42,611 nt of DNA. Source: CAYLRF01 sp964385995. Its GTDB lineage: Bacteria; Bacillota; Clostridia; Lachnospirales; Lachnospiraceae. Under the pieces are notes generated by a model. That model saw nothing but the letters and a program-made list of their open reading frames with translations. It ran no database searches and was not told where the DNA came from. Position numbers and translations under genes: made by a program. The stretch is taken from NCBI GenBank assembly GCA_964385995.1, contig CAYLRF010000005.1, positions 1 to 42,611 on the forward strand, in the 5' to 3' direction. Of the stretch, positions 1 to 8,900 are shown piece by piece (position 1 is the stretch's first letter; every line of letters starts with the position of its first letter).

Positions 1-3000
1 TCGTTCTCCGTAAAGAGACATCTCGTCACGGTAAGCTCCATCGAGCCGCTGTAAATAGCTCCGCCGCAGTTGCCCTTCGCCGGATCATTTGTCAGATTAC
101 GGGCAAATACCGAGTCGGTTATCGTCGGCTTAAATCCCGACTTCTCCGGAAACGCTATCGCGCCGCCGTTAGACATCTCGCCCTTCGCGCACACATTATC
201 CGTGAAAGCGCACTGTGAGATGTCGACGGTAGTCTTTGCGGTCACGGCTCCTCCGTAGCGGTTCGAGGAGTTTTTGTCAAACGTGCAGCCCGTAACGGTA
301 AGCGGTGTGCCCTTACCTTGGTACCCGAACGGCGCGTCGCAGTAGATCGCTCCTCCGTCGTAGCCGTTATTGCCTGTAAATGTATATCCGCTTACTGTTA
401 CGGTCGATCCTTTAGCTTCGTCACTTCCGCCGAAATCCCCGTTAAGCGGCCTTACGCCTATGGCTCCGCCGCCGTTTTTATTGGGCCTGGAGATGTTATT
501 CGTAAACGCCACCGGTTTCGTCTCGGTAACTTTCCCGTCGCCCGCGGTGATGTCGGTGTCCTTCGTCGCCTTTATCTCGACTTTCTCCGATCTTTCCACG
601 GATATGGCTCCGCCCGCGTCGCCGTTTTCGCTGCTGTTTGCCTCAAAAGCGCAGTCCTCTACGAGAAGCTTTCCGTAGTTTAACATGATGGCGCCGCCGC
701 CCCAGCCGTCACCGTTATAATTGTATTCGGTAAAGCTTACTCCGGCCTGATTCGTAAGGAAGATACACTCGGTAAAATGGCTGTCGGCGTCGGGGTTATT
801 CTGATAGAAGGCCCCGCCCTGAGAGCGCGACTTATTATCCTTAAAGAGCGTCGTATTCACGGTAAGTGTCATGCCGCCGTTAAAGAGCGCGCCGCCGCAG
901 TTTGACGCGGTGGAGTTACCGGAAAATACGCAGTCTGTTATCTCGGCCGACACGTCCGGGTCTTTCGCGCCGTTATTTAAAGCGACGGCTCCGCCGTTAG
1001 TCTTTGACTCCGTGCCGCACATGTTGTCGTTAAACTCGCAGTTTTTAAGCGTGAGATTCCCGCTGTTTCTTATCGCTCCCGCGTCGCCCGGCACCGTGTT
1101 GTTTTGAAATATGATGCCGTCAAACTCGGTCGTGCCCCTCGTGTCTATAAAGGGCTGGGATTTTTCCCCGTCGGGGAGTGTTCCGTCCAGGATGAAATCT
1201 CCCAACTCGGACTCTAAGCTAAGTCCGGTTCCGTATGTCACGTCGAAGAAGCTCTTCTTATTCCCGTCCTCCCTCGAAAGTGTATAAGAATCGCTCGTCT
1301 TTATCTTCACGATGAGACCCGCCGGCACGGTGACGATATCCTTCATCTCGATATCCGCGTCGACGATGACTTCTTTGTCGTCCGTGGCGCTCTCCACCGC
1401 TTCCTTAAGCTCCTCGAATTTATCCACGTGCTCGGTATCGGGATAATCGGTATCAAAGTCGATGTCCTGATAATTAAGCACCAGCTTCTTACCTTCAGGC
1501 TCCAGCACGTATGCCCTGCTGCCCGATTTGACCTCGGTCGCGACAGAGCGAGCCGCTGTAGCGCTCTCGCAGAGTACGACCTCCCGAGACGCGCCGTTTA
1601 GGAGCCTTGCCGTATTCTTCGGTATCGATATCAGAAGAGGAGTATCCTCATCATGATTTTTCAGACCCTCCTCCACGCGGATGTGGTAATTATTCGCCTC
1701 GCGGCTGCTTATATCCAGATGTATGCTGTTTCCTTTCATCTGAAAATCGCCGCTTACATTTACATTTCCTCTCGCAAGGACTCCGTCGCCCACGGTATCC
1801 GTGGTGTTGCCGTAGATACTGCCTCCGGCGAGATTTACGACGTTCGCGGGCCTGCTTACGATGATGCCGCCGCCGTCCTTTCCCGCGTGGTTATTATCTA
1901 TGCTGCCGCCGTTCATGTATAAGACGCCGCTCGGCCCCTTTATCGACGTATCCTGCTCGATATTCATGCCGCCGCCGTATGTCTTGGAGTAATTGCCGGT
2001 GATCCTTCCGCCGTTAAGACGCATGATGCCTGACATATGTACACCCGCGCCGCCGCCCTCGGCGATATTGTCCGCGATAAGGCCTCCGTTCATCTCGAAC
2101 GTGGCGCCTCCGTATATCCTTACGCCACCGCACGCAGCTACGGTATTTGTATTATTTTGTATCTTCCCTCCGTTCATTATCATCCTGCAGTCTTTTCGGA
2201 TTCTTACGGTACCGCAGGCCCCGTTCACGCGGATTTCATTATCTCTTATCTCGCCGCCGTTCATGATGAACTCGCCGTAATAGGTCTTCTTTTCCTCCGG
2301 ACGGTAGAAAGTATTGACATCGACCGCGGATACAGCCGAAGACTTCGGAGAGTTTCCTTCTATGACGGCGCCGTCGTTTAAGATTATTTTCGCGCCGTTA
2401 GCAGCCACCGCCGCATTTTTGTTCGTCCCGGTGATCGTGACGCCGGACTCGAGATTTATCACGGAGTCGTTCGACGCGGCTCTTACTACGTTGTCATTGG
2501 CAAGTTCCGTAAGGCCCCGTATTTCGGTATCTCTTAGGGTCAGCGTGGCTCCGTAGTCGCAGACAAGCCCGTAGTAGTTGCCCTTTCCCATGACAGAGTC
2601 GGTGATCGTCATGGTCGAATCTTTGCCGCTTATGCGATGCAGTCTTCCCGCGCCGTCCGCTATGTGAAGATCCTTCGCCACGACCTTGGCGGGGAATTGC
2701 GTACCCGATATCGTCTTATCCGTGAACCAGAAGGCTTCTTTTACCGTCCCCGCGGGGAAGTTTTTCATGGTCACGCGCCTTACGTCCACTTCACATGCGT
2801 CGCCTCTTATGCCGCCTAAGCAGTTATCTATGGTGATATCACGCAGCGTTCCGGTCGTCTTATAGTGTTTGTTGTTATTAAATCTGTTTAACCAAATCGC
2901 TATGCCATTCCCATTTTCATCTGTGATGTTTTTTACGGTGACATCCTCTATGGTGTTGCGTCCCGCAAGGTAAATGCCGCCACCTTTGGAATTGCGGTAA

Positions 3001-4037
3001 TCCGGAACATTTCCACGGTCTAAAACGCAGTCGCTCATATCCAGGCGGCTTAAGTTATGGGTCGAGTAGACGGCCCAGCTTCCGGTGCCGTTTACGTGCA
3101 CGCCTTTAACGGTAAGCAGCTGCGATGACTGGCAGTCGACGGCGAAAAATCCCATGCGCTGCATCTCGATCATGCCGTTTCTCGCCGGGCCGCGGTATTC
3201 CATGGTGAGCCTGCCCCTGTTTGATATGCCGGAGTTGGTGCAGTTTCTGAACGTCCCGCCGTATATGGCGAGCTGACCGTGATTCTCTATGAAGTTTACG
3301 GCCGCGTCCTCAAAGAGGGGCGTGCCTTCCACGGTGCAGTATCCGCCCCTTTCCACGTGCATGAGGAAATTGGAGCTGTCCCTGTAGGTACCGCCCTTTA
3401 TCTTCACATCCCCGTCTTTTAAGACGTGAATAGCTATGTCGCCGACGCGCGATATCACTGTGCCCTCCGATAAGGCGGTCTCGCTTTCGGTTTCCACGCC
3501 GTAGGTGGCCACGTTCGTTATCGTGCCGGATACGTGGTTTAGCTTCGCCTTGATCCCCACGTGCACGCCTCCCGCGACGCCTCCGCCGTCCAGATTCACT
3601 CTGTCTACGGTAAGGGAGGACTTCTTCGCTATATCGAGCATGGCAAGCTCATCTCCCAGCATGTCGTATGAGGCGCGGATCGTGGCGTCGCCCGCGAGGG
3701 TCTTTTCCCCGTTTACGGGCATACCGCTTTTTATCTCGATGTCGCCCGCCACGAGGATATTTAGGCTCCCCGGCGCCGCGAGAAGTCTTCTTAAGGTGGC
3801 TTCGTCCGTCACGCCGGAAGCGGCCTGCTCCTTATCCTTCTCGCTTAAGGCGTCGCCTTTATTTTTCTCCACGGTTTTATCGCTCGTTTTATCATCCGCG
3901 ACCTTACGCCCGCCTATCACGCCCGTGGCGTACAATGTCGCGAACGCGGCTCCGATCACGACCAGCGCGATAAGCACGATAAGAGCGATCCTGCCCTTAC
4001 GCGACTTTTTATTTTCACGCAGATTATCTTCCATCAT
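1..4037 (-). CDS. Large membrane-anchored beta-helix surface protein, 3' end outside window
   Basis: Reading the minus strand from 4037 gives about 1345 codons without a stop to the window edge, so the C-terminus is missing. A GGAGG precedes the start with a 5-nt spacer; a second in-frame ATG at 4034 is equally possible. A charged N-terminus is followed by one hydrophobic segment (about residues 16-36), so the protein is a signal-anchored or secreted surface protein. After a Lys/Asp-rich linker come two right-handed beta-helix modules. The first has MNGG-x-I-x-x-N-GGG repeats (about residues 590-760). The second (from about 970) has repeated F-x-x-N then GGA(I/V), the signature of polymorphic membrane protein repeats: FNDN, FSGN, FKDN, FEAN, FTGN, FDKN, FTDN, FARN. 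Such proteins usually act as adhesins or carbohydrate-interacting proteins; that role is inferred. It lies 47 nt behind the preceding lipoprotein gene, so probably in the same operon. Confidence 0.85.
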   Translation of the reverse strand, partial: MMEDNLRENKKSRKGRIALIVLIALVVIGAAFATLYATGVIGGRKVADDKTSDKTVEKNKGDALSEKDKEQAASGVTDEATLRRLLAAPGSLNILVAGDIEIKSGMPVNGEKTLAGDATIRASYDMLGDELAMLDIAKKSSLTVDRVNLDGGGVAGGVHVGIKAKLNHVSGTITNVATYGVETESETALSEGTVISRVGDIAIHVLKDGDVKIKGGTYRDSSNFLMHVERGGYCTVEGTPLFEDAAVNFIENHGQLAIYGGTFRNCTNSGISNRGRLTMEYRGPARNGMIEMQRMGFFAVDCQSSQLLTVKGVHVNGTGSWAVYSTHNLSRLDMSDCVLDRGNVPDYRNSKGGGIYLAGRNTIEDVTVKNITDENGNGIAIWLNRFNNNKHYKTTGTLRDITIDNCLGGIRGDACEVDVRRVTMKNFPAGTVKEAFWFTDKTISGTQFPAKVVAKDLHIADGAGRLHRISGKDSTMTITDSVMGKGNYYGLVCDYGATLTLRDTEIRGLTELANDNVVRAASNDSVINLESGVTITGTNKNAAVAANGAKIILNDGAVIEGNSPKSSAVSAVDVNTFYRPEEKKTYYGEFIMNGGEIRDNEIRVNGACGTVRIRKDCRMIMNGGKIQNNTNTVAACGGVRIYGGATFEMNGGLIADNIAEGGGAGVHMSGIMRLNGGRITGNYSKTYGGGMNIEQDTSIKGPSGVLYMNGGSIDNNHAGKDGGGIIVSRPANVVNLAGGSIYGNTTDTVGDGVLARGNVNVSGDFQMKGNSIHLDISSREANNYHIRVEEGLKNHDEDTPLLISIPKNTARLLNGASREVVLCESATAARSVATEVKSGSRAYVLEPEGKKLVLNYQDIDFDTDYPDTEHVDKFEELKEAVESATDDKEVIVDADIEMKDIVTVPAGLIVKIKTSDSYTLSREDGNKKSFFDVTYGTGLSLESELGDFILDGTLPDGEKSQPFIDTRGTTEFDGIIFQNNTVPGDAGAIRNSGNLTLKNCEFNDNMCGTESKTNGGAVALNNGAKDPDVSAEITDCVFSGNSTASNCGGALFNGGMTLTVNTTLFKDNKSRSQGGAFYQNNPDADSHFTECIFLTNQAGVSFTEYNYNGDGWGGGAIMLNYGKLLVEDCAFEANSSENGDAGGAISVERSEKVEIKATKDTDITAGDGKVTETKPVAFTNNISRPNKNGGGAIGVRPLNGDFGGSDEAKGSTVTVSGYTFTGNNGYDGGAIYCDAPFGYQGKGTPLTVTGCTFDKNSSNRYGGAVTAKTTVDISQCAFTDNVCAKGEMSNGGAIAFPEKSGFKPTITDSVFARNLTNDPAKGNCGGAIYSGSMELTVTRCLFTEN

Positions 4038-4084
4038 CCACACCTCCGTTTTTTAAATCCGAAGTCTTTGAAGTATGTCTCCTG

Positions 4085-5287
4085 TTACCTTACCTGTATG
4101 TATCCTTTCTCGGTCTCAAGCTCCATGTAATCATCAGACTTTCGCTCTCTTTCGACCTGCACTTCATAGGTCCCGTCTCCCGACGTATACACGAGGCAGG
4201 TGCCGTCAAGCGCCGTGTGAAGCACCAGATTCGCGGACAGCGAGTAATTGGCCATGATGATGTTATCAATCACGCTGTATCCCTCGCCCACGACCAGCTT
4301 CGGAGAGGCCGCGGCGATCCATTCCTTCGTGTTCGTGTCCTTGCTGCCCAGATAGTTCATCTTCACGACGTCGGATTTAAGCGCCGCCCCGTATTTGGCT
4401 ATAAGCGCCGCCTCCGTCTTTGAGCCGATATCGCCTCCCAAAAGGAAGCTTGAGCTGCCGTAGGTCACCCTCATCACGACGGCGCCTTCTCTCTGGCCCG
4501 CGGTGGTCTTCCAATCCGTGTAACCCGCGTCGGGACTTAGGATTCTGACTTTCACTGTACCTCCTAAAGTGAGAGTCTGACCCGCCGTGACAGACCTTAC
4601 GCGGATCCCTTTCGCGGCCGCGATTTCCTTTACGTCATCCCAGAGCTGATAACCCGTAAGATCCCACGGCGCCATGAAGAGCTCTCCTATCTGCACCTTA
4701 TCGGTGAGCGTCGACATGCCTCCCATATGCTCTGTCTGGGGACTTGTAAGGACGGCGTAATCCACCCTCTGTATGCCGAGATCGGAAAGGAGCTTCGCCA
4801 GTATCGTCGCGTTTCCCACGCTGTTTGAAAAGTCCACCAGCATCGTCGTCCCGTCGGGAGCCACTATGAGCGTAGACTCCCCGCCCCGGACGAATCCGGA
4901 CGCAAACATCTCATTGGTCACGGGAAAATCGCCTCTCACGAAATAAACCGCCATCTTGCCCGCGATCCTCGCGCGATCCTTCAGGGCGTCGGCGTATTCG
5001 AGCCTTACCTTGCTTTTGCTGTCCGCGGCGGTTTTATTTTCGGTTTTGTCATCGGCGTCACCGGCATCCTCTTTAGCCGCCGTCGCCTTGTTCTTTCCCG
5101 ATGAGGAAGACGAGGCGGATCCGGAGGAGGTCGTCTCTTTCTTTCCCCCGTCGCTTTCACCGTTCTTCGACGACGTCTTCTTGCACCCCACCGGTATGAG
5201 CATGACGCAGAGCATGATCGCGATAAGTCCCGCGAACCGTCTCTTACCGCCGGGATGTTTCATTATCCTGACCTGTCCTTTTTTCAT
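4085..5287 (-). CDS. Lipoprotein with degenerate ComEC-like metallo-beta-lactamase domain
   Basis: A 400-residue protein with a signal peptide and lipobox-like end (I-P-V-G-C, Cys35), a Ser/Lys/Asp-rich linker to about residue 95, then a metallo-beta-lactamase fold of the ComEC C-terminal type. Landmarks are MLVDFSNS (family ILIDGG), LTSPQTEHMGG at 181-190 (family THPHADHIGG), FLLGGDIGSKTE at 280-291, and NYLGS at 310-314 (family HHGS). Except for His187 and Asp285 the metal ligands are replaced, so hydrolase activity is unlikely and a binding or structural role is inferred. It is predicted to be anchored outside the membrane. It sits 48 nt after the solute-binding gene. An AAAGGAG lies upstream of the ATG at 5287; an in-frame ATG at 5263 is an alternative start. 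Confidence 0.75.
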   Translation of the reverse strand: MKKGQVRIMKHPGGKRRFAGLIAIMLCVMLIPVGCKKTSSKNGESDGGKKETTSSGSASSSSSGKNKATAAKEDAGDADDKTENKTAADSKSKVRLEYADALKDRARIAGKMAVYFVRGDFPVTNEMFASGFVRGGESTLIVAPDGTTMLVDFSNSVGNATILAKLLSDLGIQRVDYAVLTSPQTEHMGGMSTLTDKVQIGELFMAPWDLTGYQLWDDVKEIAAAKGIRVRSVTAGQTLTLGGTVKVRILSPDAGYTDWKTTAGQREGAVVMRVTYGSSSFLLGGDIGSKTEAALIAKYGAALKSDVVKMNYLGSKDTNTKEWIAAASPKLVVGEGYSVIDNIIMANYSLSANLVLHTALDGTCLVYTSGDGTYEVQVERERKSDDYMELETEKGYIQVR

Positions 5288-5335
5288 GACCTGTCTTTTA
5301 CTCCTTTCGACACTTTTTTATCCCTTCCCGAGACT

Positions 5336-6742
5336 TTATTTGTTCCTGTATCTCATGAGCGCCACCGTTATGGCGTCGTCCAGAGTCTTCGTCGCCTGAT
5401 CCATGTATTTTCCTATATCGTTCTCGGGATGATTCGTGACATTATCCAGAAGGTAGCTCGTCGCGTCCAGCACGTTATCCCACGCGAATGTGTACGGAAG
5501 TCTCATATCCGCCGGCGCGTTTGCCATCTTCTCGTGAAGAGACGCAAACGACGGGCAGTTTTTATTCACGAAATCCACGTATTCCTGATTCTCGAACGCC
5601 TCCTGGGTGTAGGGTATATAACCGGTATTCACGGAGAAGGTTACCTGACTTTCGGTCGAGCACATGAATTTGACAAACTCATAGGCGCCCTGCATGCTCG
5701 TCTCGTCTTTCGAATCGGGGATATACCAGCCCGTTCCCTCTGTGAGCGCGCAGTTCTTATACTTGGCGCCATCGTCTATGCCGGGGAAGGGAATAAACGC
5801 CCATTCAAAATCGGGCTTTTTAAGCATAATATCCTGATAATAGGAATTTGTGGCGCAGTGAAAGGCCGTGTTTCCGTTACAGAAGGAACTCATGGCCGTA
5901 GCATTGAATTTCTGTCCTGAACCGGAATCGCAGGCTTTCGCCACCAGCTGCAGGTATTTTTCCGTCATCGCCTTCGTCTCGCCTTCCGAAAGAAGGGACT
6001 TCGTGACTTTCCCGTCGTAGCCGTTGCCGGAATTGACCATATCTATGCCCTGTATGGTCAGAAGGTCGGCGAGATCGACATTTTTCGAGCCGAATGTGAT
6101 GCCGTACTTAATGAGGCCTTTCTGGTAGACGTCTATGGCGATATCCACGATTTTCTCCATGGATGTAAGCTCGGAGAGCTGATGGCCCGCCTTCTTCAGG
6201 ATGTCGACGTTTACATAGTAGCCGCTGCAACTCACGCCGAGCGGTGCGCCTATCATCCTGCCTTCCCTGTTCGAGTAGGCGGTCCTTACATTCGGGAAAA
6301 GAGCCTCATCCCAGTTGTCCTCGTCCGCGTCCAGAAAATCCTGAAGCGGCTTTATGTAGCTTAGGTTCTCATAGTAGCAGGTGGCCGACGGCGTCCCGCA
6401 TATCAGCGCGGGAAATTCCTCGGGTTCGAGTGTCGCAAGCTTCTGTCTCTGATTCACGGCGGAACCCTGCTGGAGGATGGTCACCTTGTATTTGTCCTGA
6501 CTGTCGGTAAATTTCTGCGCGAGTTCTTTTAAGATAACACCCGTGGTGCCCGTTCCCCAGAGGTGCCATACGACGAGCTCTGTCTTATTCTTATCTTCTT
6601 TGGACGAGCCTTCGGTGCCGTCTCCGCTTGTCTTACCGCCATCGTCTTTCTTCCCGCCGCACGCGCACAGCGCCAGCACCGTCGCGATGACAAGCATGAC
6701 CGAAATTGCCGTTTTAAACGCCTTCTTAAATCTCTTCTTCAT
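5336..6742 (-). CDS. ABC transporter extracellular solute-binding lipoprotein (family 1, sugar/glycerol-phosphate type)
   Basis: A 468-residue lipoprotein. A Lys/Arg-rich start and hydrophobic segment end in lipobox L-C-A-C (Cys28), followed by a Gly/Lys/Asp linker. The mature part has features of family 1 carbohydrate-binding proteins: a beta-strand start ELVVWHLWG, EFPALICG, IGAPLGVSCSGYYVN, the WAFIPFPG strand, and GYIPYTQEAF near the end, which recalls UgpB/MalE-type proteins. It would deliver a sugar or glycerol phosphoester to the two permeases encoded just upstream; the ligand cannot be read from sequence. The ATG at 6742 is chosen because the signal peptide starts there; a GTG at 6784 would add 14 residues. 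No ATPase gene is visible, so a shared MsmX-type ATPase elsewhere is expected. Confidence 0.88.
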   Translation of the reverse strand: MKKRFKKAFKTAISVMLVIATVLALCACGGKKDDGGKTSGDGTEGSSKEDKNKTELVVWHLWGTGTTGVILKELAQKFTDSQDKYKVTILQQGSAVNQRQKLATLEPEEFPALICGTPSATCYYENLSYIKPLQDFLDADEDNWDEALFPNVRTAYSNREGRMIGAPLGVSCSGYYVNVDILKKAGHQLSELTSMEKIVDIAIDVYQKGLIKYGITFGSKNVDLADLLTIQGIDMVNSGNGYDGKVTKSLLSEGETKAMTEKYLQLVAKACDSGSGQKFNATAMSSFCNGNTAFHCATNSYYQDIMLKKPDFEWAFIPFPGIDDGAKYKNCALTEGTGWYIPDSKDETSMQGAYEFVKFMCSTESQVTFSVNTGYIPYTQEAFENQEYVDFVNKNCPSFASLHEKMANAPADMRLPYTFAWDNVLDATSYLLDNVTNHPENDIGKYMDQATKTLDDAITVALMRYRNK

Positions 6743-6799
6743 CCTCTTAACCTGCCTTTCTTTTGTAACTGTAACTTCGTGCACTTTCCGACTACTAAC

Positions 6800-7627
6800 C
6801 TAGTTCTTTATAGCTCCCGCCGTCATGCCCGTCACCACCTGCTTCTGAAGGAAGATGTATATCAGAAGCGGTATCAGCATACACAGCACCGCGCCCGCGA
6901 GGACGTATCCCATGGTGTTCCCCGCTTCGCCCATAAGGTGCGCCATCCCGACCTGTATCGTGTAAAACTCATCCTTGGACGAAACCATCATCGGCCAGAT
7001 GTATGAGTTAAAGATCCCGATAAATGACACGATCGCCTGACACGAAAGAAGCGGCGCGCAAAGCGGCAGCGCCACCTTCACGAAATACCTCATCTCCGCG
7101 CAGCCGTCTATCACCGAGGCCTCCCACAGCTCCTTAGGGAGCGAGAGCATGTTCTGGCGCAGCATGAAGATCCCGCCCGCCTCCGCGAAGCTCACTATCG
7201 TAAGTCCCAGATACGTGTTCATAAGGCCCATGCTTCTTATCATCATGAACCTCGCGATAAGCGTCGTCTCTCCCGGTATCATCATCGTCGTGATAAATAT
7301 CGTAAAGAGGAGGTTCTTCCCCTTAAAATCAAAGAACGAAAAAGCGAACGCGCTCGTCGCCGATATCGCGAGCTGTACCGGAAGGATGATGACTATCATC
7401 ACGACCGTATTCTTCAGGTAGGTAAACACCGGGATGTTTTTCAGCACGTATATATAGTTCTGTATGGTCGGGTGCTCGGGGATCAGGTGGTTCGGGATGG
7501 TATTTATCTCGCTGTTTGTCTGGAAGCTGAATATCACGCAGAGGATCGCGGGCGTCGCGTACACCAGCCCCAGAAGGATCTTCAGTACCGTCGATATCGC
7601 TTCCTTATGCTTACGTTTGATCTTCAT
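6800..7627 (-). CDS. Carbohydrate ABC transporter permease, MalG/UgpE type
   Basis: A 275-residue integral membrane protein with about six predicted helices. The cytoplasmic coupling loop (EAA motif) reads ELWEASVIDGCAEMRYFVKVALPLCAPLL, matching the EAA-x3-G-x9-I-x-LP pattern by position though the first residues are EAS and the Gly follows Asp. The C-terminal half ends QKQVVTGMTAGAIKN, typical of MalG/UgpE permeases (QRYFVxGLTAGAVKG). It would pair with the other permease encoded upstream. AGGAG lies 8 nt before the ATG. It is followed 57 nt later by the solute-binding protein gene, an order (permease, permease, binding protein) common in sugar importers of Clostridia. Confidence 0.92.
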   Translation of the reverse strand: MKIKRKHKEAISTVLKILLGLVYATPAILCVIFSFQTNSEINTIPNHLIPEHPTIQNYIYVLKNIPVFTYLKNTVVMIVIILPVQLAISATSAFAFSFFDFKGKNLLFTIFITTMMIPGETTLIARFMMIRSMGLMNTYLGLTIVSFAEAGGIFMLRQNMLSLPKELWEASVIDGCAEMRYFVKVALPLCAPLLSCQAIVSFIGIFNSYIWPMMVSSKDEFYTIQVGMAHLMGEAGNTMGYVLAGAVLCMLIPLLIYIFLQKQVVTGMTAGAIKN

Positions 7628-7909
7628 GCGGGCTCTCCTTGCTGTCCTTCTTCCGTCTTCGCTTAACGCTTCCGTTGTTACCGTTCTTCCTTACCGACGT
7701 CCCGCTGCATTTTCGTGCCATGCCTGACCGCCGTCTGCTTTTCACTCACGCGAATCCACTCTCAACCGGCACTCTTGTTATGCGATGCCCGGTCGCTACC
7801 ATTACCTGAGGCATTTATTACTCATCCCTGATTCTGCGCGTGACAATTACCGCTTAATTTGTTACTGCCGCCGATTGCATTTGCCGACCGGGCATCACCG
7901 CCGCGTTTT

Positions 7910-8782
7910 CTACTGATAGAATACCATCTTCTTCTCAAACGCGAACTGTATCCTCGTGATTACGAATATCACCAGGAACAGTATCAGCGACCATACGCAG
8001 GCAAGCTCGGGGTAGGTGAGAAGCTGCGAATTTCTGTATACCTGCCACATATAGGTCGTGGTGGCCCCCACCGGGCCTCCGCCCGTAAGGAGCTGTATGT
8101 AAGTGAAATGTCTGAACGCGCCGATGATACTGGTAAAAAGCACGTAGAATATCTGAGGCGACGCCATGGGGATGATGATCCTCGTCGCCCTTTTAAACCA
8201 CCCCGCGCCGTCTATCGTAGCGGCCTCGATGAGGTCCTCGGAGACATTTCTAAAGCCCGCCATCAGCCACAGGTATTTCCCAGCGATACCTCCCCAGCTC
8301 GTGATTAAAGCCAGACAGATGAGCGCCGTCTTCTCGTTGTTTAAAAGATCCCAGTTCTTATGAAAGATCGAGTTTATGATGCCGCCGTCGTGCCTGAAAG
8401 CGAATCCCCACATAGCCCCGATCGCCGTCGCCGCTATAACCATAGGCGCGGAAAAGAGCGTCTGATAAATCCTCGATCCCTTATGCTCCCTGATACTTAG
8501 GAAAGCGAAGATGAACGATATCAGAAATTCCGTCACGAGGCACACCACCGCGAGGATAAAGGTATTCGCCGTGGTCTGCCAGAAATCCGGGGACTTAAAT
8601 ACCTTGACCCAGTGCGTGACCCCCGCCCATGAAATGAATTTGCCTATCTCCGTGGTATTCGCGAAAGATGTCACGATCGTCTTTATGAACGGATAGTAGA
8701 CAAACATCACGAAGAGCGCGAGTGAAGGCGCGAGTATCAGATACGGGAGAAGTTTTCTTGTCTTGCTTTTATTTCTTACCAT
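7910..8782 (-). CDS. Carbohydrate ABC transporter permease, MalF/UgpA type
   Basis: A 290-residue membrane protein starting with a basic segment and LPYLILAPSLALFVMFVYYPF, the usual first helix of MalF/UgpA permeases. The coupling loop is DLIEAATIDGAGWFKRATRIIIPMASP, a clear EAA motif (EAATIDGA then I-I-P), and LLTGGGPVGATTT before the last helix matches the family's TxGGPxxxT motif. It probably forms the heterodimeric channel with the next permease. AGGAGA precedes the ATG by about 6 nt. The 282-bp gap to the next gene is unusually long for such operons; it holds no convincing ORF or terminator, only a 12-bp inverted repeat with an 89-nt loop (7784-7795 and 7885-7896). Confidence 0.92.
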   Translation of the reverse strand: MVRNKSKTRKLLPYLILAPSLALFVMFVYYPFIKTIVTSFANTTEIGKFISWAGVTHWVKVFKSPDFWQTTANTFILAVVCLVTEFLISFIFAFLSIREHKGSRIYQTLFSAPMVIAATAIGAMWGFAFRHDGGIINSIFHKNWDLLNNEKTALICLALITSWGGIAGKYLWLMAGFRNVSEDLIEAATIDGAGWFKRATRIIIPMASPQIFYVLFTSIIGAFRHFTYIQLLTGGGPVGATTTYMWQVYRNSQLLTYPELACVWSLILFLVIFVITRIQFAFEKKMVFYQ

Positions 8783-8900
8783 GCCGTCTCTCCTGCGAAA
8801 ATTTAAATACCCGGGTGTCCGGACCGGATTAGATACCGCCCGGAACAGAAGGTTGTGTCACGGGTTTCATCAAAGTAGTTTGGGAAGCGAGCTTCCGAAA

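Noticed and set aside
70..3973. Many plus-strand open frames in the first 4 kb
   Set aside because: They are antisense to one continuous minus-strand frame with clear beta-helix repeats and a good ribosome binding site, and none resembles a known protein.
8883..8896. Hairpin GGAAGC/GCTTCC after the propeller lipoprotein gene as a terminator
   Set aside because: No T-run follows on either strand, the loop is only two bases, and the genes on both sides look co-transcribed.
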